A stretch of DNA of 64,000 nt. Origin: Astrothelium macrocarpum. Its lineage: Eukaryota; Ascomycota; Dothideomycetes; Trypetheliales; Trypetheliaceae. The notes below the pieces were generated by a model. It saw only the letters and a program-made list of their open reading frames with translations, was not told the origin of the DNA and made no database searches. Both the position numbers and the translations under genes were made by a program. This document shows, piece after piece, positions 24,333-36,574 of the stretch. Each line of letters begins with the position of its first letter. Within the stretch, counting starts at the first letter, position 1. The DNA is taken from positions 1-64,000 of the forward strand of contig JAGEMR010000144.1 of assembly GCA_021030915.1 (NCBI GenBank), in the 5' to 3' direction.

Positions 24333-26354
24333 ATGACCATGAACGAGAAAAAAGTCGTCCTAGAGCGCGATTCCGGAGACGTGCAGCCGGTTTTACCAGA
24401 CGAAATGACAGCAACAGAGAAATTCCCATCAGATTCTGGGGAATCGTACCCGAAAGGGGCCAAACTCATTGTTGTCGCTGTAGCCCTTATTATGAGTATG
24501 TTCTTGGTAAGTTTACCGTCTATCACGATGAAAATGCTCTGCTTATGAGGCATGGCGAAGGTTGCACTCGACATGGTAAGGATATCCGTTCTTTCGACGT
24601 GGCCACCGTTGACGTGAATGTACCAGACAATAGTAGCAACAGCGATTCCACGAATCACTGATGAATTTCGAAGTCTCGGTCAAGTAGGGTGGTACGGTTC
24701 TGCTTTCTTCCTCACATTAGCAGCATTTCAATTTGTCTGGGGCAAATGCTTCAAGTACTTCCCGCTCAAGGCGGCATTCCTGTGCGCCATATTCATCTTT
24801 GAAATTGGCAGTTTGATATGCGGTGAGTGCCGTAACACGACTTTGACCACCCCAAGTGGTTGAGGGTGGTGTCTGACTATGTTTTAGGAGTTTCACGCAA
24901 TTCCACGACTTTCATTGTTGGAAGAGCCATTGCAGGAGCTGGAAGTGCCGGCGTCATGAGTGGCTGCTTCGTGATCGTCTATTTCATTGCACCCCCTAAG
25001 CAGGCACCAGCTTATACCGGTCTTCTGGGAGCCACTTTTGGCATTGCCAGCGTTGTAGGACCACTGCTCGGTGGCGTTCTGAGCGATGATGTATCGTGGC
25101 GTTGGTGGTACGTTCGGCACTCGTAGAATTAATGCTCCCTAACCAACGTCACAGCTTTTATATAAATTTGCCTATTGGTGGGAGTTCTCTTCTCGCCATG
25201 CTTTGGCTCTTTACTACTCCTCCGTCGTCACGGCCAACAAAGGCAACGTTGTTTGAAAAGCTCTTGCATCTGGATATTGTCGGTCTTGTTTTGATCCATG
25301 GAGCGCTTATTTGTTATCTGCTCGCACTGCAGTGGGAGGGAGTATCGAAATCCTGGGCTTCATCAGAGGTCATAGGAACGCTTGCTGGTTTTGCTGTTCT
25401 TGTCATTCTTTTTTGTGCAAACGAGGCGTGGTTAGGTGAAAAGGCAATGTTGCCACTTCGAATCATTAAAAAGCGAAGGGTGGCTACCACTTCGGCATAC
25501 ATCTTCCTGTGAGACTTGCAGGACGAGATCTGATTCCTGAACATCACTGACAATGCTAGGCTATGCGGCGCTGACTACCTTTTCATCTACTATCTACCGA
25601 TTTACTTCCAGTCAGTTGGGGGCACTTCAGCAACGCAGAGCGGGGTGCGAAGCATCCCACTCATACTGGGAACGTGTAAGCGCAACACTGGACACATTAC
25701 CATGTGCGAGCTGACTGGCCATCCATAGCTTTATTTTCCATCTTGATAGGAGGTAGCCTTACGAAGATCGGCTGGTATGTGCCTTTTCTTGTCGCAGGCT
25801 CGATCCTCGCTTCAATCGGAGCTGGCCTCCTGTACACGTTAAGTGCAACAATGGACTCAGCCAAGTACATTGGCTACCAAGCGCTGTTCGGAATCGGAAT
25901 CGGTACAGCGTTGAATGTTCCGACCATTGCCAATCAAGCAATGGCTGATACAGAAGATGTGCCATTGGTTACAGCCACGATACTCTGTGAGTCGCTCTCA
26001 TAAGAAAAATGGAGTGAGCTGACAGTAGCAGTCTTTCAAACTATTGGCGGCGCATTCTTTGTCTCCGCTGCGCAAAGCATCTTCAGCAATCGACTTATTG
26101 AAGACATTTCTTCGAGGGCTCCCTCGATTTCTCCTGCCCTGATCCTTGCGACAGGAGCAGCTGAGCTTCAAAAGGTATTTCAAAAAACCGAATTGCAAGC
26201 CGTACGGCAGGCATACTTGACAGGTCTAAAGTCTGCCTGGAGCCTGGGTATTGCACTAGTTGGGACAGCTTTCTTGGTCAGCTTCTTGCCAGAATGGAAA
26301 AGCATTCGCGCAAAGCCGCAGAGAGTACAAGCCCAAGATGAGAATAGCGTATAG
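24333..26354 (+). CDS. MFS transporter, DHA14 (14-TM) drug/metabolite exporter type
   Basis: This is a plasma- or vacuolar-membrane H+ antiporter, in this context probably a metabolite exporter. Exons: 24333-24506, a 15-nt micro-exon 24561-24575 (VALDM), 24627-24822, 24888-25107, 25155-25508, 25560 onward, and further exons to TAG at 26352-26354. Family motifs are VALDM|TIVATAIPRITDEF (TM1), GQVGWYGSAFFLTLAAFQFVWGK (TM2), FIVGRAIAGAGSAGVMSG, motif C GIASVVGPLLGGVLSD, and WRW|CFYINLPIGG after an intron. The C-terminus is TIGGAFFVSAAQSIFSN...LVGTAFLVSFLPEWKSI and a short polar tail. The N-terminus (~45 residues) is polar and cytoplasmic. It is co-oriented with the SDR downstream. Confidence 0.9.
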
Positions 26355-26860
26355 ACCAAGTATAGTCAAATATATCCATGTAGAAAACCCTTGTTCGGTC
26401 TGCCTAGAATAGTTGCTGCGGCGTAGGACGGATAGGAAAGGATGGATCATGAGGGTAAGGTAGGTCAGGTAAGGTAAGGTACCTTAGAGATGGCGGTCAT
26501 TCCGGGGAATGGATATGATGTAATCAAATGATGGCATTTTCACGTGACTTGACATTTCTCGCCTCATCCATTCCAGCTGCATGATCCGCTATCATCGTAA
26601 TCAAGACCCACTCGCGTGATTAGCAGCAGCCTGCGCTGATGTTGCCTTGCCTGCTGTGAGGTGAACAGGTTGTTGGCCGCTTCCGGCAATATGCATAATC
26701 GCTACCTTACTGTCGTGCAATCACTGCGCGGGGGCTCAGCCCATATTCATATCCTGGTAAAGCCTGCCAAGGTACACAAACAATGAAGGAATCACGCTCA
26801 TTGCAAGGCTCTATACCTAAAAGTCTCTCTTTGCCCAGACTTTCTTAGATTGCCATAAAC
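26355..26860. other. Intergenic, SDR promoter
   Basis: It contains a GGTAA/GGTAG repeat tract at 26454-26485 and the palindrome TCACGTGA near 26540-26547. No gene is seen. Confidence 0.5.
26454..26485 (+). repeat. GGTA(A/G) short tandem repeat
   Basis: Imperfect 5-mers GGTAA/GGTAG/GGTCA run head to tail and end in the palindrome ggtacc. A similar tract lies in the transesterase/P450 promoter at 39227-39254. Confidence 0.65.
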
Positions 26861-27865
26861 ATGGGAGCTGCCATGTCGTCAATCAAACTCATCTACACGC
26901 AATTCTTCCCCCCGAAAGCAACCTTAACCGGTGCCAACTTGCCCAATCAAAAGGGCAAAGTCTTCATCGTCACTGGTGGAAATGGCATCGGGATTGGTTT
27001 CGAACTCGCAAAGTTGCTTTATCAAGCCGAAGGAAGGGTTTATATCATGACACGAAATGAGGAGAAGTCGAAGAAAGCTATTGCAGAGATTGAAAACAGC
27101 AAGACATCTACACCTGGTACAATCAAATTCATCAAGCTAGATTTGGCCGACTTACGCACCATATCTTCGGCTGTCGCGGCTTTCAATGCTCAAGAACAGC
27201 GTCTTGACGTGCTCTTCAATAACGCTGGTATGGCAAGTGCACCTTTGGATCTCAAGACTGCACAAGGTCTCGAACCCCACTTTGGCGTGAACTGCGTCGC
27301 GCCCTTTCTTCTCACGAGCCTCCTACACCCAACCCTTGAGAAGACCGTAAAAGCCGATCCAGCAAATGCGAACAAAGTACGCGTCATCTGGACCTCATCA
27401 GTGCTCGTCGAAATTTTGGCTCCAAAAGAAGGCGTCGTAATGTCTGAGTTGTCAAATCCATCAAAGAACCGGGACGAGCATTACTCTGCCTCAAAAGCAG
27501 CAAACTGGTTTCTCGCATCTGAATTCCATCGACGGTTCGGCAGCACTGGAGTACTCCACCTGACCCAAAATCCGGGAAGCCTGCGTACAAATACTTGGCG
27601 CACAACACCATGGTACAATTACTATCCTTACTACCCTATCCTGGGCCGACCAATTGATGGAGCTCATACAAACTTGTGGGCTGCATTCTCCGACAAAATC
27701 ACCATAAGTGACGGCGGAAGATACATAATACCTTGGGGGAGATGGCATCCTGGGCAAAGGGAGGACATTGTGCTGGGTCTGAAAAGCAAGGAGGAAGGAG
27801 GCACAGGACGAGCCATCGAATTCTGGGACTGGTGTGACGCGCAAGCCAAGCCATTCACGCCATAG
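26861..27865 (+). CDS. Short-chain dehydrogenase/reductase
   Basis: An NAD(P)-dependent oxidoreductase, single exon, 334 aa. The Rossmann signature is VFIVTGGNGIGIGFELAKLLY (TGxxxGxG at ~37-44). The chain also carries IKLDLADL, NNAGMA, the serine-containing TSSV, and the catalytic YSASK (Tyr-x-x-x-Lys). The PGSLRTN string after beta-6 is typical of classical SDRs. The C-terminal part (GGRYIIPWGRW) resembles the retinol-dehydrogenase / WW-oxidoreductase-like fungal subgroup. A hydrophobic N-terminus (IKLIYTQFFPP) could associate with membrane. It converges with the PKS, so it is either the last gene on this side of the cluster or a neighbour. Substrate unknown. Confidence 0.88.
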   Translation: MGAAMSSIKLIYTQFFPPKATLTGANLPNQKGKVFIVTGGNGIGIGFELAKLLYQAEGRVYIMTRNEEKSKKAIAEIENSKTSTPGTIKFIKLDLADLRTISSAVAAFNAQEQRLDVLFNNAGMASAPLDLKTAQGLEPHFGVNCVAPFLLTSLLHPTLEKTVKADPANANKVRVIWTSSVLVEILAPKEGVVMSELSNPSKNRDEHYSASKAANWFLASEFHRRFGSTGVLHLTQNPGSLRTNTWRTTPWYNYYPYYPILGRPIDGAHTNLWAAFSDKITISDGGRYIIPWGRWHPGQREDIVLGLKSKEEGGTGRAIEFWDWCDAQAKPFTP

Positions 27866-28259
27866 TTCATGGCTGGCAGTCCCGAGGAACAAAGCCACCC
27901 TGCTTCGCCGTGTGATCAATCCCAAGAAAACACGATCGTCACGCGTGAAATGTTCATTGGTTAGATAGTTAGATATAATGCAATGCAATGCAATCATGAC
28001 ACAAAGGCTCGGAAAAGTACACCTAGTACCCAGGCGTGTTCGATCGTTAGCCTGAGACTGAGTGGGCCTTTCGAAGCTGCAACCGTTGACCGCGCTAGCC
28101 TGTATACCCATCACAACTTGACTTTTTGAAACGGTGTTTTTAGCATTGTAAAATTTATCAAAACCCAGTTGCTAAGGCAAAGTACGATCTAACTCCTTGT
28201 CACGCTAATGGCCGACAATTGACTTGGTGCTCTACCTTTAGACAGGCCCACATTCGACA
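27866..28259. other. Intergenic between convergent SDR and PKS
   Basis: 3' flanks of both genes. A short (aatgc)n run lies at 27976-27994. No gene is seen. Confidence 0.5.
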
Positions 28260-31200
28260 TCAAGTCTTTTTGAGCTTCGCTATGATCTTTTCGCAAAGCG
28301 CATGAAGTGATGTCGCATTGAGAATGTCCAACGTAGATACCTCCGATCCCACCTGAACCCGGATCCAATTGCGCAACTCCACCGCACTCAAAGAATCCAG
28401 TCCATACACAGACAAGGGCTTAGCCGGCTCCATTGCTTCATTCAATCCCATAGTCTTTGTAAAGTACCTACCCACAAGCTGCACTACTTCTGAAAGGAGT
28501 GTCGTATGGTTGACCTGAGCATCGACCATGGCTCGGAAAGCTTGGACGTCTTTCATTTGATGCTGATCATCCTTGCTTCTCGTATCCCCACTGTCGAACG
28601 CGAGACTCGAGAATCTCACATCTCGCAGTAACTCGGAAGTAGACGCTTGGGGAACAGCAATGCCGGTGATCATTTGCGAGCGGCTGGACGGGCTGATGGT
28701 ATCCGTTTGCTGCAAGATGGAATATTTGACGATCTTGTGGAGAAGACCTTCGTTGATACCGGTCCAGATTTGGGTGTTGAGACGAGCTGCCAGATCCTGC
28801 CGTTCGTTGATATATCCGACATCTTCGATGACACCAAGATCGACCGAGCAAGCGGCCAGCCCAAGCTTCTGTCTGTAAGCTGCGAACGAATCCTGGAACG
28901 CATTGGCTGAGGCGTAATTCGCTTGACCTTTCTGTCCTATGACACCTGATATACTGGAGAGCAGTGTAAAAAAGTCTAGCTGGTAATTCAAGCCTAGAGC
29001 TGCATAATGTAGGTTCCATGTCCCTTGCACCTTTGCTAGAATGGCTTTGTGGAAGTCATCTACTGTCATGGACGCAAACGTTTTGTCCTGTTTCATTAGC
29101 TTCGATGCTTCGAGAACCAAGGTTAAGAATTCACTTACTTGGAGCACCATTGCGCCCTGTATAATGCCTGCAATGCGACGCGATGACTGCCGAAACATTT
29201 TCTGGACATCTTCCGCCTTCGAAACATCTCCTTGGATTAGTTGTGCCTCTGCTCCGAGTGCATTTAGGCCATGCAATACGGCTTGAGACTTTTCGTCGTC
29301 ATAGCCGCTTCTCGACATGACGACTACATGTCTGGCACCTAGGCGTGCGAGGTAAATCGCCAAACTACCGCAAATCCCTTTTAGCCCACCAACCAAAAGA
29401 TATGAAACATCGTCTCGAAGTTGCACATCGCGTGGCGCCGAGCGAATGGGCACCTTGGAAGTTCTCGAGAGACCGTCGGAGATGACTATTTTACCCATGT
29501 GCGCTGCGCTTCGCATAAGACGCATTGCTCCACGGATATCAGAGAATGGGAAGACTTGAACCGGAGAGATTGGCTTTAACATGCCATCCGCGAGCAGTTT
29601 GAAAATCTTGGCAATCATGCCTGCCATTTCTGGTCGTGCAATGCTCGGGTGCGATAGGTCAAAGGCCATGTAGCTGGCATTCCGAGAAAAGGGCTCCATT
29701 GAGAGATTGGCACGACTCAGCATGTCCTTCTTTCCAATCTCAATGAATCTACCACCGTTCGCAATGCACCTCCAAGACGCATCCAACAAGTCTCCAGTCA
29801 AAGAATTGAGAATAACATTGACACCTTTGCCATTCGTTGCCTTCATCAACTCGGATGCAAAAGACGTTGACCTGGATGAGAAGATGTGATCAGAGGGAAT
29901 TTGGAATGATTCTTCAAGGAATTTCCGTTTCCCTTCTGTCCCAACAGTCGCATAGATCCGAGCGCCAATATGTTTGCAGATCTGTAAAGCAGCAATTCCA
30001 ACGCCTCCAGTTGCAGAGTGAATCAGAACGCTCTGGCCTTTTTGTAAATTAGCCATGTCCAAGAGAGTGTGAGATGCAGTCAAGTTTGCCACGCAAAAGG
30101 TTGCTGCATCCTCAAATGACATGGAAGTTGGAATTTGATGAACGTAGTCAGCCGGAGCCTGGAGACGGTTGCCAAATGTTCCTCGACTGTAGACCAGGAC
30201 CCTGTCTCCAAGTTTCAGAAACGGTACTGCTTTGCCCACGCGGCGGACAACACCTGCGCCTTCGTGACCCAGTCTGTATTCGTCTTCTGGCACAATGTCC
30301 AAGGTAGTAGCAACATCCTTGTAATTCAAACCCGCGGCGTGAACGTCCACTTCAACATAATCGTCATCTAATAACTGTTGTTCTTTGCTGCTGACTTCGT
30401 AGAAGTTGATCGAGTCCATCGCGCCTTTCTTCTCAACCCGCATATTGACAGCCAAAGGATTTTCGTGCAGCGATTTCAACTTTGGTTGAGACCCGAATAT
30501 ACTGTCTGATTCTGCTTCGTTCAAAGCTTCGTCGATTACAACTCTACTGGTATACAAAATGCCATCCCTCTCACAGTATTCAATTTCTAGTGGAGTCGAT
30601 GAGGCCGATTTTGCATACGAAAGGAGCCTGCTGATAGCATCTTGGGTTGAGGAGCTGAAACCAGATTGAACATCCAATGTCACCAATCTGAGTTGAGGAT
30701 CTTCGGCGCGGACTGATCGGGCTAGACCGTGGAAAAGCGCCCTTTGCGGTTCCGTGACATCAAATTGCGATCCTGCAGTAACCCACAAAATCTTGCAGTC
30801 TGATGCGATTAAAGTCTGCAACGCTTCCCAGCGAGGCTTATCGATGGCTGATAGCATTGGAGAAGAAGCCTCGTCCAATATCAAGACAGACATGCCTGAA
30901 GAAAGAGAGAGTTTCTCATATGTCTGCGTTGATATATTCCATCCCATATCAGTTAGAGATCGTAGAATCGTATCATGACATCCCGTAGACTCTACGAATT
31001 GGACAACCGTCACCGGAGATTCCGATGCTTGTTCTAAGCCGCTGTTAATTCTCATCCTCGACAATGAAATTGAGAGTATGTCTGAGTTCTCCGCTGCGGA
31101 TTTGGAGGGTGTCAAAATTGGCCTTAAGCCAGTCTCGTTCAAAATATCAGTTGAGCAGAGAGCGCCGACAGCGTCCTTCTGATGTTTAGCCAGTAGTCGC

Positions 31201-34200
31201 GGATTTTGAATCGGTCTAAGCGTTCTTCGACTCACCTTTTCGGTATTGTCAAGACCAAGAGCAGGGTGCTCATGGAGCGAAGTTATACTTTGAGGTTCTG
31301 ATGCATCTACATTCCTCTCAAGAAGAACATTGAGCGAGGAAACGATTGAGAGAAAGTAACCGTCCGCACCAAGTAGTGTCGCTACATTGCGTACGGCGTT
31401 CTGATACTTTTCAGTTGAAACAGGCAGCTAGAGATCGTGTTAGCCCATGTCTGCACTGTACATCACGATCGTACCAATCTCAATATAATCAAGTCAAAGT
31501 CTCGCTCATTGAATCGAAAATCCTCTGTACATTGCGTAATATCGCAAATGCCAATGTCGGTTTTTGGTTGTTGAGCATATTGTTCCTGCGCTTTCTCAAA
31601 GGCATTGGAACCAGCCAGCGTCAGAACGTAATGATCACAAGCAACCCGAGATGCACTATCGCCGTGATTGATATCCAGCCACATGCTATCGGTAGACGCG
31701 GTCGCGTTGATCTCCAGAACTTTCAAGTTCGGCTTTTTATGCGCAATCATATCAATGACGCTTTGAGACTGCATGAGCAAAGGAATAGCCTTCTCCCGCC
31801 AGTCACTTGCAAGTTGACCAAATTGCTGCTCTGTGAGAGAGCTGATATCAGGCTTCCAACTCATACCAGTATACTTGTGTGCTTTGTGCAAGGCCTTCTG
31901 GGCTTCCATTTGTCCGTAGCGTAGACCTGACATGTCAAATAACAGAGATTGGGTGTTTTCGTCGTAAATCGTCACATTTGTTTGGAAGTTTGTCGGTATC
32001 TTTTGACTGCCAGCCCCCAGGTATTCAGATGTCGATATCGCGATCCCAACCTCTGGCTCTACACTGCGCGATGAGATCACGAGGTCATCGATTGCTGCAG
32101 GCACCACGACAGTATCAATGGACGTCCTAAAGCCTTGCCAGAAAGCAGGTACGCCTGCTTGGAGACATCCGTCGATACAGACTGGATGCAATGGATAGTT
32201 GGACTCGGCTAGGTCGTTATTCGGTCGCGTCAAGGATAGCCGAGTCCGGCTCTTCCTTGCTCCAGGTGTTGATTCCACTTCTATGTACTTTTGAAATGAT
32301 CGCCCGAAACCATAGCCAACATCTCCGAGAGCTTTGTACCAAAGGTGAGCGGGTGAAGTGTGTTTGAATTCACTAAAGATTTCCAGTGAAGGCGTATCTA
32401 TAAGTGGTCAGCTGTTTCCGGCATACACTAGTGTCAGGACAAAACTAACGTGCATGTTCTGTTTTCAAAAGACAGATCTTGCCTTGACAATGCTCAGTCC
32501 AGACTTCATCTCGTGAAGAGGAGATTTGGAATTCATGCCAACTATCACCAGACCCCTGAGTTTGGCGCAGCAACAGAAACAGTTTGTTTTCACCATTCTC
32601 TATTAGATCCATTGCTCTCAGAAATTTAACATCTCGAAGTCTATAGGATGCATGATACACCTCTTGACCATTTTCAATTTCACCCCTAGCTTGGCAAGTC
32701 TGATATAGAGCTTCGATAGCCATTGCTATATAGCCAGCAGCGGGAAACACAATGTCTTCACCAATCTGTCAAGGGTAAGCAGGGTTTCATGGGAATCATT
32801 TCAAAACCTACTCTATGGTCTTTCAGCCAAGGAATATCATTAATGCGTAATATTTTTCTCCACGATGGTGCTTGCCAAGAAGTGCCCATTATCTTGGAAC
32901 CTAGAAGATCATGAAGAGGATAGGGCCTAAAGCGCCAATCGCGGCTTGTCTCGCTCTCGTGCCAGTACTTGACTGAGTGATTCCACGCGTAATTCGGCAG
33001 ATCTATGACAAGCGATGGCTTAGAGCCGTACTCATTTATTTTTGGGGTAGAAATTTCACCGCCGCGAATAAAGATTTGACCGGCAATGTCAAACATCATG
33101 TCTGCAGAATCGGATCCTCGTTTTAAAACAGATAGATATTCGGAGGCTATCTTTTGTGTGCCAAATTGGTTCTTGATTTGTGATATAGGCCCAGCCAATG
33201 CATTGCTAGGTCCGATCTCAATTAACATAGTAGTCTCGGCTTCCATCATTTTCTCGATAGCTGATTGGAACAATACCGGGGACACCATGTTCTCATACCA
33301 GTAATGATTATCAAGACCATTGTGCAAGGCTTGTCCTGTCACGGAGGAAAACATAGGGATGCGCTTCCGTTTCAGTGACACATGGTCGCAATGCAAATTC
33401 AACAAATCTTCGTAGTGAGCGGCAGCCTCGGTCATATACTTTGAATGATAAGCCATATTGACCTGCAAAAGCCGCGCAAAAATGCCGAGGGCTTGGATCT
33501 CGTCCCTGATCAACTCCAGAGAAGCGACCTTTCCAGATAATGTGACACTGCTTGGGCTATTGATGCAAGCAATGTCTACATGTCTTTCTGTGTTGATGTA
33601 TTTTTTGACTTCTTCCAATCCAATTCCTACGGCAAGCATTCCAAATTCTGACTGGTTCTCTCCGCAAACATCGCGCGATGCTTTGCCTCTGAGATAGGCG
33701 ATTTTAATGGCGTTTTCAAGCGAGATGTGGCCAGCAGCCACTGCAGCGGCTATCTCTCCAGATGAATGGCCCACAACGCTGGAAGCATTGAAATCCCAAT
33801 CATCAAAGATCGCAAGAATGGCCAGTTGTAGTGCAGTAACAAGGGGTTGCGAGAATTCGGGAAGGCGCAAGTGGTCAGCCGATCGAGGTTCAGTGAGTTC
33901 ATCTATTTGTGTTAGCAAAATTCCAGGTTCTGCTATAGAGGTACTGACTATATAAGGACCAAGGGGACGGTTCAGGAAGGCTTTGCAATATCTCGTCTAA
34001 ACGTCTGATCATAGATCGAGCCGTCTGGAAAGTTTCGAGAAGCGCTTTTCCCATTTGGGACCACTGGGCACCTTGTCCAGTAAATACGAATCCAATCTTG
34101 GGCGGACGTTCACTTATCGAACCAAACGTGAAGGATCCTTCTTTGATCTCAGTATTTCGGGCGACCACATAAGCTCTGTGGAAGTAGGCGCTTCTTCTTT

Positions 34201-35982
34201 CCGACAAGGTATACGCGAGATCCCGTAATTTCACATCCACACCGGGATCCATGAGATGTTTGACCATGGCCTTCGAGTATGAAACCAAAGACGATTTATC
34301 GTTGGCCGAGAAAAGGAGTATTTTTGGTTGCTCATCGCTCTTCTCCCCGAAAAACCCATCCGAAGATAATGCATACGATGACACATGCCTAGGCTCATAG
34401 CCGGATATAAGTGCCCCAGCCTCATCCAATATAACGTGGGCGTTTGATCCTCCATATCCAAAAGAGTTTATACTGGCTCGACGGAAAGGCACTTCAGGCC
34501 ATGGTAGGGAGGTTTTGAAGGGGCGAAGCCTTAGCTTCTCGAAATCTACTGCAATGCTGTGAGCAAGCTGCGTGTGATATGTATCTCATCAATGGTTTGC
34601 ATGCCCGAAATGACTTACTCTGTGGATTTGCGGTTTCAAACGTCGGATTGCCCGGTATTATCCCATTTTCAAGAGCCAGAACGGTCTTGAGAAGCCCTGA
34701 GATACCAGCAGCGGGTTCCGAATGCCCGATGTTGCTTTTAACCTGATTATCATCGTACTCGTTAGCCGGCATCTATAGGAATTTGGACGAAACAACGTGC
34801 TCAGCTCTTACCGATCCGATGAGTAACGGCCTCTCATGGGAAAAGGAATCTGAGAAGACAGAGGCTACGCCATTGACTTCGATCGGGTCGCCAGCAAGCG
34901 TGCCAGTGCCATGAAATTCTAGGTAGCTGGTGTCACGAAGGTCAGAGATGCCTGCTCTTTGATATGCGCTCTTGATCGCAGCAGCTTGCGCTTGCGCGCT
35001 GGGACTCGCAATTCCTGGGGTCCATCCATCGCTGTTAGTTGCAGATCCACGGATAACAGCACGAATTGGATCGCCACTTGCGATTGCGTCAGATAATCTC
35101 TTCAAGATGAGTACATTGATTGCTTCGGCTTTGATATAACCATCGGCCTTGGCATCAAACGTGTGACATCGTCCGGAGGGAGAAGCAGACGCACGGATGC
35201 CGCTAAGGTCGAGGTTGTGCTCTGGAGTCAGATACAAGTTGCACCCCGCAACAATCGCACCATCCGCGTCTAATGTTTGAAGATATCTGCAGGCCAGGTC
35301 CACGCTAATCAGACTACCGGAGCACGCAGTATCGATTGTCATGCTTTGCGCTATTACTCAGACTACTCGATAAATTTCAAATTGTTATCATCAAGCATAC
35401 CTAGGTCCTTTGACATCGAAAAAATGACTGATTCTATTGCTCAGCATTGCGCGACCTTGGCCAATCGTTACAGACGGCGTTCTATTCTCTGGATCTCGCG
35501 CTTGCATGTCGGAATAATCTAAGAGCTATGGTCAGAGGCCGGTGATTTTCTGAGACGTTTGACGCACCAGAGGCATATGCGCCAACAAAGCATCCATAAG
35601 GTTGACCTTTTAGCTTGTCAAGCGGGATACCAGCATTTTCGAGGCCTTCATACACGACCTCCAGAAGCTGCCGCTGTTGAGGATCCATTGAAATGGCATC
35701 AGACTTGGACAAATGGAAGAATCCAGCGTCAATATCTGCGGGATCTATGTCTTCAATGAACATTCCACCTGGCGATCTCATGGTTCCAGGCCTTCCAGAA
35801 CCATCGTAGTGTCCTCTGAAATTGAATCTCGTCTTTGGAGGCTCGTTTTTTGCGATACCACCTTCCATCAGGAAATTCCAGAATGCTGTGGGTGTCATGC
35901 CATGACCGGGCAGCCTGCAAGCCAAGCCGACAACAGCAATGGGCTCTTGACATTGCCGGGGCCTACTTGTAGAATGCGGCAT
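28260..35982 (-). CDS. Highly reducing type I polyketide synthase (KS-AT-DH-psiMT-ER-KR-ACP)
   Basis: An iterative fungal HR-PKS, about 2,300 aa, with many short introns. KS: EPIAVVGLACRLPG, catalytic Cys in DTACSGS (~35322), His in EFHGTGT and NIGHSE. AT: VFTGQGAQWSQMGK and GHSSGEIAAA (~33760). DH: PWLKDHR and HPVCIDGCLQ. The methyltransferase region (~31850-31400) reads KVLEINATAST where an active domain has a Gly-rich SAM motif, so it is probably inactive. ER: GHEGAGVVRRVGKAV and LIHSATGGVGIAALQ. KR: YLLVGGLKGICGSLAIYLA and QANYASANAF. ACP: YGLDSLSAVELR (phosphopantetheine Ser ~28393), ending IIAKLKKT. There is no TE, R or C release domain. Two introns are in frame: 29088-29138 (GTAAGT...AACAG, inside the KR) and 31179-31235 (GTGAGT...CATCAG). 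It is divergent from the hydrolase across 592 bp. Confidence 0.95.
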
Positions 35983-36574
35983 CGCTGGGACGGTATCTGG
36001 GCTGTCAATTGTTCTTTGTTATCGACTTTAAGTCAAGAATGGTTGAACTGATATTTGCCAAAGACTGGCTTGAGCATTGGGAAGCTGGAGTCATTGACGT
36101 CCTTGAATTCTCCAACTGACTGACTTTGTTTGGCAGCTGCTCGTGTCTCGTAGTAAGAATACAGCCTGAAGAGTCACTCGTGCATCGATTACCATATCGC
36201 ATGCCTTGTGAAGTCATACCAATTTCTCATTCAAAGCCAAGTTCCCAGTTATCTGGGTTGAGCACATCCCAATCACAGCATCGTGACCAATTGCCGCGTA
36301 GAAGCTTTGTTTTGCTACAATGACGGACAGTCAGCAGCATGATTTAGGATAGCATAAGTTTTTAGGATTAGGGGCTGTATAACGCTAATGTGCCTTACGT
36401 GATATCAGCTGAACTGATTCGTCAGAAATCCAGCTCCGGTTACTAGCCTAGTTAGATGCTATCATCCAAAAAATGTGGCGCCCAGCGGTCTCAACTATTC
36501 CAAGAGCTCTGCTCTAAATCCCTTCGCTGTTGATATGCCGCTAGCCAGTCAACGAATGCTTCAATTTTCACGGC
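35983..36574. promoter_or_regulatory. Bidirectional promoter, PKS / hydrolase
   Basis: 592 bp between the start codons of the PKS (-) and the alpha/beta hydrolase (+). It carries CTTACGTGA at 36394-36402. The shared short region suggests co-expression of synthase and hydrolase (inference). Confidence 0.6.
36394..36402 (+). promoter_or_regulatory. Putative bZIP site CTTACGTGA
   Basis: It lies within gccTTACGTGAtatc, 173 bp upstream of the hydrolase ATG and 412 bp upstream of the PKS ATG. It shares its core with sites in the MFS and transesterase/P450 promoters. Confidence 0.4.

Noticed and set aside
26540..26547. TCACGTGA palindrome (E-box) in the SDR promoter
   Set aside because: A common bHLH site; it is not the CTTACGTG pattern and a single occurrence carries little weight.
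29360..29420. KR cofactor motif GGLKGICGS taken as a dead ketoreductase
   Set aside because: As I recall, GGLKGxCGS-like forms occur in many fungal HR-PKS ketoreductases, and the catalytic Tyr/Asn region (ANYASANAF) is intact.
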